Source: Phycisphaerales bacterium
Lineage (GTDB): Bacteria > Planctomycetota > Phycisphaerae > Phycisphaerales > UBA1924
Assembly (NCBI GenBank): GCA_020054055.1
Contig: JAGVLZ010000176.1
Coordinates: 1 to 6,063, forward strand
DNA length: 6,063 nt
Direction of reading: 5' to 3'
Program-made: the position numbers and the translations under genes
Part shown: positions 1-4,390 of the stretch, piece after piece
Position numbering within the stretch: position 1 is the stretch's first letter
Layout of the letters: each line of letters opens with the position of its first letter
Notes under the pieces: generated by a model
What the model saw: only the letters and a program-made list of their open reading frames with translations
What the model was told of the DNA's origin: nothing
Databases searched by the model: none

Positions 1-199
1 CCGCCGCCGCCAGCACCGCCTTCGTCGCGATCTCGCCGACCGAGGCCCCCTCCGCCTCCAAGTCCCGCAACCCGTACAGCGGCCCGATCAGAACAAACGC
101 GCTCTTCGTCCATTGCGCCGGGCGCGCCAATCGCACCAGAGACCACCACAACGGGGGCCGCGGCACGGATTTGTCCGATCTCATGTCAGGTCGAGCCAT
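1..199 (-). CDS. UbiA-family prenyltransferase, N-terminus only (decaprenyl-phosphate phosphoribosyltransferase-like)
   Basis: This gene runs off the left edge; about 66 N-terminal residues are visible. After a short basic and proline-rich leader, residues 21-32 read LVRLARPAQWTK, followed by a hydrophobic segment (SAFVLIGPLYGL). This matches the family N-terminal pattern RPxQWxKN before transmembrane helix 1, with Ser replacing the usual Asn. Enzymes of this type are membrane-embedded and transfer phosphoribose from PRPP to a polyprenyl phosphate, the first step toward decaprenyl-phosphoryl arabinose. The Asp-rich substrate motifs would lie beyond the edge, so the substrate is inferred. I chose the ATG at 199 because an in-frame stop directly precedes it; an ATG at 184 is equally possible. 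Neither has a Shine-Dalgarno sequence. The gene is divergent from the glycosyltransferase gene at 269. UbiA membership is likely; the exact subfamily is less certain. Confidence 0.72.
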   Translation of the reverse strand, partial: MARPDMRSDKSVPRPPLWWSLVRLARPAQWTKSAFVLIGPLYGLRDLEAEGASVGEIATKAVLAAA

Positions 200-218
200 T
201 CACACAAAGTATCGACCT
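188..218. promoter_or_regulatory. Inverted repeat between divergent genes
   Basis: AGGTCGA (188-194) and TCGACCT (212-218) form a perfect 7-base inverted repeat with a 17-base spacer, next to the starts of two divergent genes. On the minus strand GATACT (213-208) lies 8 bases before the ATG at 199, where a -10 box for a leaderless transcript would sit; no good -35 box is visible. The dyad could be an operator. Seven-base arms can arise by chance in a region this size, so this is only suggestive. Confidence 0.25.
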
Positions 219-268
219 AACCGCCCCCTTCCCCCCATCCGCATCGAACCCCTGCCTTGGGAATCTGC

Positions 269-1708
269 ATGTCCCCCACTCCCTCCGCTGACCCGCCGTC
301 CCCGGCGCTCCCGTTTGCGATCCTCCTCGTCGTTTTCTGCACCCTCTTCCTGCCGGTGGTGCTTTCCGGCGCGGGCGGCACCAGCGAGCACGCCGACGCG
401 GTTCAATACCACCTGCCGATCATCGAAAAGATGCGCGCCGACTGGCCGAGGGTCGATGTCGTTCGATACGACTCCGCGACGACGCCGGGCTTCCATGTCC
501 TGATGGCCGCGCTGTGGAAACTCACCGGCAGCACCGCCGCGATGACCGCGACCAACTCCCTCCTCGGCGTGCTGCTCATCTCGTCGGTCTTCTTCGCGGC
601 GAGGCGATTCGCGGGCGCGTGGGGGGCGCTCGCGTTGACGCTTCCCCTCGCGTGCAGCCCCTACATCCTCGGCGCGACGATCTGGCTCACCACCGACAAC
701 GCCGCCCTCTTCTTCGTCACCCTCGCCCTCGCGTCCGCGACCATCGCGCGCACCACGAATGCGCGTCTCATCGGCGCCGGGTTCGCCGCCGCGCTCGCGG
801 TCAGCATCCGTCAGGTCAATGTCTGGCTCGCCGCGCCGCTCGGCTTTGCCGGATTGATCGCCAGCCCCCTCGCCGCCTTTGTTCCGCGCATCTTCAGATG
901 GGATGAGCACGACACTCTCGCGCCTCGCCCCCGTTCAATGCTGAACTTCATCGCGGGTTGCATCGCCGCCGCGCTCCCCGCTGCCGTGCTTCTCTACTTC
1001 GTCTGGCAATGGGGCTGGCAACTCAACCCGGTCACCGCCGACGACACGATCCTGAAGCACAACCGCGGCCCGAACCTCGCCTCACCCGCCTTCGCCCTTG
1101 CGCTCACGGGCGCGCTGGGCGTCTTCTTCATCCCCTTCGCATGGCGCGAACTCCGGGCCCTTCGCCCCACCGATCCCGCCGCGTTCGCCGCCGCCGCTAT
1201 CGCCCTCGCACTCTCACTCATCAGCCCGACCTCCTACTACTGGACCGAAACGTGGATGCCCCGTTCCTACGGCTGGCTCTGGCGCATCGTCGAGAAGTTC
1301 CCCTGCATCATGGAACGCTCCATCGTCATCACCGCCGCCGCCCCCGTCGGCGCGCTCATCCTGCTGCTCCTCTTTCGCGCCGCGAGCGCCGCTGGCCGCC
1401 GCGTCCCCGCCGCCGTGCTGCTCCTTTCGCTCCTCGGCTGGCTCTTCGCGCAGACCATGAACTCCATGGCGTGGCAACGCTACTTCGAGCCGCTCATCAC
1501 CATCGCGCTCATCTGGCTCGCTTCGATGACCCGCGCCACCGATTCACATTCCGATGGGAATCGGTGCGGAAGCGCGGACGGCACCGATTCGCCGAAGCCT
1601 GCGGATCGGTGGCACGTTTACATACTTCCCCTCCTTCTCGCCGCCTTCCAACTTGGCCTCTGCGCCATCACCCTCTACCGCGAAGTCCTCGCCGACCTGG
1701 GCCGGTGA
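269..1708 (+). CDS. Multi-pass GT-C-type glycosyltransferase, ALG10/DIE2-like
   Basis: This is a 479-residue integral membrane protein with roughly 11-13 hydrophobic helices (about 14-34, 96-160, 164-206, 225-246, 273-291, 305-322, 352-370, 378-396, 404-420, 450-470). A soluble loop follows helix 1, as in GT-C enzymes that take sugar from a polyprenyl-phosphate donor. Features that parallel eukaryotic ALG10/DIE2 glucosyltransferases: a loop with YHLP, a Trp-Pro, an Asp-x-x-x-Tyr and ATTPGFH (about 47-76); a helix end with RQVNVW (181-186) like the FRQTN segment of ALG10; an Asp-x-x-x-Lys-His stretch (259-264); and QRYFEP near 403. The acceptor and sugar are unknown. The ATG at 269 has a weak GGGA about 6 bases upstream; a TTG at 257 would add four residues. 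A hydrophilic insert at residues 424-449 coincides with two DNA palindromes. The divergent UbiA gene suggests lipid-linked sugar metabolism. The membrane-enzyme call is firm; the ALG10 kinship is inferred. Confidence 0.8.
   Translation: MSPTPSADPPSPALPFAILLVVFCTLFLPVVLSGAGGTSEHADAVQYHLPIIEKMRADWPRVDVVRYDSATTPGFHVLMAALWKLTGSTAAMTATNSLLGVLLISSVFFAARRFAGAWGALALTLPLACSPYILGATIWLTTDNAALFFVTLALASATIARTTNARLIGAGFAAALAVSIRQVNVWLAAPLGFAGLIASPLAAFVPRIFRWDEHDTLAPRPRSMLNFIAGCIAAALPAAVLLYFVWQWGWQLNPVTADDTILKHNRGPNLASPAFALALTGALGVFFIPFAWRELRALRPTDPAAFAAAAIALALSLISPTSYYWTETWMPRSYGWLWRIVEKFPCIMERSIVITAAAPVGALILLLLFRAASAAGRRVPAAVLLLSLLGWLFAQTMNSMAWQRYFEPLITIALIWLASMTRATDSHSDGNRCGSADGTDSPKPADRWHVYILPLLLAAFQLGLCAITLYREVLADLGR
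1537..1621. repeat. Two tandem palindromes inside the glycosyltransferase gene
   Basis: The first palindrome is CACCGATTC (1537-1545) with GAATCGGTG (1558-1566), a perfect 9-base stem. The second is CACCGATTCGC (1582-1592) with GCGGATCGGTG (1611-1621), an 11-base stem with one T-G pair. The same 9-mer therefore starts both left arms. The block encodes the polar stretch at about residues 424-449, between the last two membrane helices. It looks like a small REP-like palindromic element tolerated in frame within a loop. Another CACCGATTC copy lies at 2761 in the downstream gap. Confidence 0.5.
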
Positions 1709-1719
1709 GCACACGATGC

Positions 1720-1725
1720 GATAAT
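1720..1725 (+). promoter_or_regulatory. Possible -10 box for a leaderless GNAT transcript
   Basis: GATAAT matches the TATAAT consensus at five of six positions and ends 6 bases before the ATG at 1732. A transcript from it would start at or next to the start codon, which would fit the lack of a Shine-Dalgarno sequence. No convincing -35 box is seen around 1697-1702, so this is weak. Confidence 0.25.
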
Positions 1726-1731
1726 GCCCCC

Positions 1732-2265
1732 ATGCTCCTCCGCCCCGCCCGCGCCGATGACTTCGACCCCATCGCCGCGCTCACCAACCACTTCATTGCC
1801 AACACCTCGATCCACTTCGGCTACGAGCCCGTCACCCCCGCCGAACTCCGCGATGCGTGGGAGAGGTCACTCGCCCGCTACCCCTTCATCGTCGCCGAGG
1901 TCGAGGGCAAGTTCGCTGGGTGGGCCAAGGCCGGCGTGTGGCGCGACCGCGCCGCGTACCAGTGGACCGCCGAATCAACCGTCTACGTCGTCCCCCGGTC
2001 GCACCGTCGCGGCATCGGCCGAGCGCTGTACACCGAGGTCATCGAGCGGTGCCGGTGCTGCGGCTTCCACTCGCTCATCGGCGGCATCACCCTCCCCGAC
2101 GAACCCTCCATCCGCCTGCACGAAGCGATGGGATTCAAGAAGATCAGCCACGTCATGCACGCGGGCTGGAAGTTCGACGCCTGGCACGACGTCGGCTTCT
2201 GGCAGTTGATGCTGCACGAGGGGCCGCACGTCGCCGCGCCGCTCGCGACGCCGCTCACCGACTGA
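1732..2265 (+). CDS. GNAT N-acetyltransferase, phosphinothricin acetyltransferase (Bar/Pat)-like
   Basis: This 177-residue protein has the length and motif order of the phosphinothricin acetyltransferase family, which uses acetyl-CoA to acetylate the amino group of phosphinothricin, methionine sulfoximine/sulfone or similar amino-acid analogues in the cytoplasm. Matches to Bar/Pat from memory: an Asn-His pair near residues 19-20; YPFIVAEVEGKFAG (50-63); WTAESTVYV (78-86), which contains the Glu regarded as catalytic (E81); HRRGIGRALY (91-100), the acetyl-CoA pyrophosphate loop, with His where R/Q is usual; LPDEPSIRLHEAMGF (121-135); and WHDVGFWQ (151-158). RCRCCGF (107-112) is unusually Cys-rich. 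The ATG at 1732 opens directly into the family's usual LRPA beginning. There is no Shine-Dalgarno sequence. It begins 23 bases after the glycosyltransferase stop, so the two may be cotranscribed. The natural substrate cannot be read from sequence; an MnaT/YncA-like role is an alternative. Confidence 0.93.
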   Translation: MLLRPARADDFDPIAALTNHFIANTSIHFGYEPVTPAELRDAWERSLARYPFIVAEVEGKFAGWAKAGVWRDRAAYQWTAESTVYVVPRSHRRGIGRALYTEVIERCRCCGFHSLIGGITLPDEPSIRLHEAMGFKKISHVMHAGWKFDAWHDVGFWQLMLHEGPHVAAPLATPLTD

Positions 2266-2392
2266 TCGCGCGGATCAAAGCGAAGTTCAGGTCGGGAGCA
2301 TCCGCATCTTCGCTCGAAGACTCGCTTGGAAGCGGCTTCCCTCACGCCCCGGGAATCAAGCGGAGTTCGGTATCACTCGCGACCAAAAGACA

Positions 2393-2428
2393 CAAGGCAC
2401 GAGCGGAGGCCTGTCCGTTCGTGCCTTG
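2393..2428. repeat. Long perfect hairpin, REP-like palindrome
   Basis: CAAGGCACGAGCGGA (2393-2407) pairs with TCCGTTCGTGCCTTG (2414-2428): 15 base pairs including one G-U, closed by a six-base loop. It lies about 130 bases past the GNAT stop. No T-run follows, so it is not a standard intrinsic terminator. The flank GACCAAAAGACACAAGGCACGA resembles a GGCACGAAG-type intergenic palindrome I recall from planctomycete and other environmental genomes; that resemblance is from memory. Confidence 0.6.
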
Positions 2429-2584
2429 GAGCCCCGAGTTGCGGATCGAGGCTCATGTCCCTGTGTTCGCTTCGCGCTGAGGATGAGTGAAGAGGTGTGG
2501 AGTTCATTCCCGGAACAACCCCAACGTCGAATTCATGTGCGGGCATGTCAAGCCATCCCGTTGCACAATCATCAAAAACGGCCA

Positions 2585-2624
2585 CGCCGCTCTGCAAAGG
2601 GAGTTTTTTTCCCAGAGAGCGGCG
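2585..2624. repeat. Hairpin with oligo-T in its apex
   Basis: CGCCGCTCT (2585-2593) pairs with AGAGCGGCG (2616-2624) as a perfect 9-base stem. After an asymmetric internal loop (five bases against two), GGGA (2599-2602) pairs with TCCC (2610-2613), leaving most of a T7 run (2604-2610) in the apical loop. No T-run follows the stem on either strand, so it is not a typical terminator. Confidence 0.4.
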
Positions 2625-2635
2625 GGGTCGCGGAT

Positions 2636-2660
2636 GAGGGAGAGGAGCGAGAGGAGGGAG
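2636..2660 (+). repeat. Purine-rich mirror repeat
   Basis: A stretch of 25 bases is purine on the plus strand except for one C at its centre (2648). The halves GAGGGAGAGGAG and GAGAGGAGGGAG are mirror images at 10 of 12 positions. Mirror-symmetric purine tracts can form triplex (H-) DNA; whether this one does is unknown. Confidence 0.4.
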
Positions 2661-2788
2661 TTCGGTGCCGGATCGGCATGAAGGAAAGCGCCAAGCAAAT
2701 CCGATACCGGCGCACTCCCTTTCGTTCTCCACCATTCCTCGACACTTCCAAAACCCGACACACCGATTCCGATGATCGATTCACCGCA

Positions 2789-2811
2789 TTCCGAGGGGTT
2801 TCCCTTCGGAA
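2789..2811. repeat. Compact hairpin
   Basis: TTCCGAGGGG (2789-2798) pairs with CCCTTCGGAA (2802-2811): ten pairs including one G-U, with a three-base TTT loop. It lies in the convergent gap, 20 bases after the CACCGATTC copy at 2761. There is no T-run after it. Confidence 0.4.
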
Positions 2812-3105
2812 CCACGCCGAATTCACCGACATCACATCCGATTGCCCGCAACATCGGGCGCGCCCGTGCGTAGGATTCGTGTGGTTCGACCGACGCCATG
2901 GTGGGCGCGAGGCGAGCGACGCGAGTTTGTTTGTCCGCGGCCGCTCGCAGGGAGTGTGGTCCATGACACAAACGCCGATACTTTCAGCTGTTCCAGAGCA
3001 GCCGCAGCCATCCGCGCGCCCGAGCGCTGTCGCGCGCCCGCCACGCGACGCGAACCCGCTCCATGCATGGGGACTGGATTCCTCGTTCCCGCCCTACTCG
3101 ACGGA

Positions 3106-3129
3106 ACCTCTTGAGACGCGCTCAGAGGT
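3106..3129. terminator. Hairpin, weak terminator candidate
   Basis: ACCTCT, a bulged T, then GAG (3106-3115) pair with CTCAGAGGT (3121-3129) around a five-base loop, giving nine pairs with one bulge. It lies downstream of the minus-strand run, but no T-tract follows on either strand. A terminator role is only one possibility. Confidence 0.25.
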
Positions 3130-3187
3130 CAAGCCCCTCGGCGTCGTCTGCGAACCCGTGAACTGAACGCCTCCATCACCGCACGCT

Positions 3188-3210
3188 CGGGATGAGCGCA
3201 GCGAATCCCG
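3188..3210. repeat. Inverted repeat downstream of the minus-strand run
   Basis: CGGGAT (3188-3193) and ATCCCG (3205-3210) form a perfect 6-base inverted repeat around an 11-base loop. It lies 26 bases past the stop of the small beta-rich protein gene on the minus strand. It may act in termination or RNA end protection with the stop-codon hairpin at 3230-3247, or be a dispersed repeat. No T-tract follows. Confidence 0.3.
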
Positions 3211-3229
3211 TGGCGGCTCCGCGCTCGTC

Positions 3230-3247
3230 GCGCTGTCACGACAGCGC
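3230..3247 (-). terminator. Stem-loop straddling a stop codon
   Basis: GCGCTGT (3230-3236) and ACAGCGC (3241-3247) form a perfect 7-base stem with a four-base loop. On the minus strand the stop codon of the small protein gene (3238-3236) sits across the loop and the stem. It may be a 3'-end or termination hairpin for the minus-strand run, but it lacks a U-tract, so a Rho-dependent end or simple RNA protection is as likely. Confidence 0.35.
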
Positions 3248-3652
3248 CTGCGTGAACGATGCCCCGGGGTTCACCTCGAACGAAACCAGTTCACCAATCC
3301 TGAACTGATCCGCCCTCTGTCGCGCATCGGTCAACTTGCAGATGATCGGCACCCCCGCGTTCACCGTCAGCGTGTTCTCGCCGGTGTCGCTCGCCACCAC
3401 TTCTCCCTGAATCCTCCGCGGCGTCCCGTCAAGCGGCTCGATGTACTTGCCGCCGGTGCGGACCACATCGACGCGCTTCGCCTGAACCCGGATGGAGCCG
3501 TTGATCTTTTTGCCCACCGGCGTGCTCGGCGACTGATACACCGCCAGAATCAGGCGATAGTCCGTCCCGGGGAACGAGATCGTCACCCGCTCGGGCGAAG
3601 CCGCCGCCAAAACTCCGCGTGCGTGCCTCGATTGCTGCGTTGTCGTCGTCAT
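3236..3652 (-). CDS. Small beta-rich protein of unknown function, two similar halves
   Basis: I do not recognise this 138-residue protein. It has no signal peptide or membrane segment and alternates short hydrophobic strands with turns, which suggests an all-beta fold, perhaps OB-like. The two halves look alike: RGVLAAASPERVTISF at about residues 12-27 and QGEVVASDTGENTLTV at about 82-97 both open with Gly, a hydrophobic run, Ala-Ser and a Thr-containing strand; each ends after a Gly with a strand before a basic or polar turn (KKINGSIRVQA at 48-58; FRIGELVSFEVN at 117-128). This suggests a tandem duplication. The ATG overlaps the stop of the upstream trpG/pabA gene in the four bases ATGA, so the two are probably translationally coupled. 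It is the last gene of the minus-strand run. Third-base GC is high, as in a real gene. No function is assigned. Confidence 0.8.
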   Translation of the reverse strand: MTTTTQQSRHARGVLAAASPERVTISFPGTDYRLILAVYQSPSTPVGKKINGSIRVQAKRVDVVRTGGKYIEPLDGTPRRIQGEVVASDTGENTLTVNAGVPIICKLTDARQRADQFRIGELVSFEVNPGASFTQALS

Positions 3653-4284
3653 GCGCGCAGTGTAGTCACGGGCGCGCCGATCCCCAAAAAGTTCGCCAGG
3701 AGCCGCGGCCCCTCGACCGTCAAAAATGACTCCGGGTGAAACTGGACCCCCTCCAGCGCCGCCTCACCCGTCTTCCCCACGCGGCGCAGCCCCATCACCA
3801 CCTCGGCCGTCGAGCCATCTTCCAGCGTGTCACCCGTCCACGCCGAGACCTCCCAGCCGCTGGAAGGAACTGTGCTCTTCAGCACCACCAGGCTGTGATA
3901 GCGCGTCGCCGTGAATGGCAAGGGCACTCCTCTGAAGATCCCGCGCCCATCGTGATGAATCTCGCTCGTCTTCCCGTGCATGATCTTGCTGTGCCGCGTG
4001 ACCGTCATGCCATGTATGTGCCCGATGCACTGATGCCCGAGACACACCCCAAGCAACGGCACGCGTCCCTCGAACCGCGCGATGATCTCATTCGAAACCC
4101 CCGCCTCCTTCGGCGAGCACGGCCCGGGCGAGATGATCACATGCGATGGCTTCATCCCCTCCGCCTCATCCGCCGTGATCCGGTCGTTACGAATCACACG
4201 CAGATCGAGCGATGGATCGAGTTCGCCGATGCGCTGGACGAGGTTCCAGGTGAAGGAGTCGTAGTTGTCGATGAGGAGGATCAT
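3649..4284 (-). CDS. trpG/pabA: Glutamine amidotransferase subunit, anthranilate/aminodeoxychorismate synthase (TrpG/PabA)
   Basis: This is a 211-residue class I glutamine amidotransferase, full length for the family. It hydrolyses glutamine and passes ammonia to TrpE (anthranilate, tryptophan pathway) or PabB (aminodeoxychorismate, folate pathway) in the cytoplasm. Visible motifs: the N-terminal ILLIDNYDSFTWNL (2-15); ISPGPCSPKEAG (51-62), the oxyanion region; LLGVCLGHQ (77-85), with the nucleophile Cys81; MHGKTS (102-107), a TrpG/PabA signature; RYHSLVV (128-134); and QFHPES (181-186), giving His183 and Glu185 of the triad. The frame stays open upstream to 4341, but ATG 4284 starts exactly at the family N-terminus, and the extra 19 residues are not family-like. 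Its stop overlaps the next gene's start. The DUF1444-like gene ends 106 bases upstream. No synthase component I gene is in the window, so TrpG and PabA cannot be separated; dual use is common. Confidence 0.95.
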   Translation of the reverse strand: MILLIDNYDSFTWNLVQRIGELDPSLDLRVIRNDRITADEAEGMKPSHVIISPGPCSPKEAGVSNEIIARFEGRVPLLGVCLGHQCIGHIHGMTVTRHSKIMHGKTSEIHHDGRGIFRGVPLPFTATRYHSLVVLKSTVPSSGWEVSAWTGDTLEDGSTAEVVMGLRRVGKTGEAALEGVQFHPESFLTVEGPRLLANFLGIGAPVTTLRA

Positions 4285-4390
4285 GGCTGCTGCCGAGCCA
4301 CAATACCGGAACCCGGATGGGCGGGTGGGTCGAACCAGCACTGCACCGTGTCGCCAAGCCCGCAGGCCTCAAGCCGCAAGCCTACTGCCT

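Larger units (their letters stand above)
2266..3235. other. Long convergent intergenic region without a trusted gene
   Basis: About 970 bases separate the ends of the GNAT gene (plus) and the small beta-rich protein gene (minus). Hand counts give 50-58% GC in lines such as 2521-2580, 2701-2760 and 2761-2820, against 63-73% in sampled coding lines. Open frames exist: plus 2426-3166, minus 2504-2971 and others. They show mixed third-base use, no recognisable domain and no ribosome-binding site, unlike the neighbouring genes, whose third bases are nearly all G or C. Neither gene end needs a promoter here. The stretch holds several hairpins and a purine mirror repeat, listed separately. It may be a decayed gene, an acquired segment or a site for structured RNA. 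Confidence 0.6.

Noticed and set aside
200..910. Minus-strand open frame of 236 codons opposite the glycosyltransferase gene
   Set aside because: Its Arg/Glu/Gly-rich, low-complexity composition is typical of the antisense of a high-GC gene; the plus-strand membrane protein explains the sequence.
958..1731. N-terminal extension of the acetyltransferase frame
   Set aside because: The upstream part is Arg/His-rich shadow of the glycosyltransferase; the GNAT family N-terminus begins at ATG 1732.
2855..2866. Perfect 12-base palindrome CGGGCGCGCCCG
   Set aside because: Short GC-only palindromes are common in high-GC DNA, and nothing nearby suggests a function.
2880..2897. Possible tRNA T-arm (GGTTCGACC)
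   Set aside because: The flanking bases do not form the 5-bp T stem, and no anticodon arm or acceptor stem is found nearby.
2426..3166. Plus-strand open frame of 246 codons in the gap
   Set aside because: It starts at a TTG inside the 2393-2428 hairpin, has mixed third-base use, many rare-looking codons and no recognisable domain or ribosome-binding site.
4285..4341. 19-residue N-terminal extension of TrpG/PabA
   Set aside because: Family proteins begin at the ILLIDNYDSF segment, and ATG 4284 is placed exactly there; the extension has no family-like residues.
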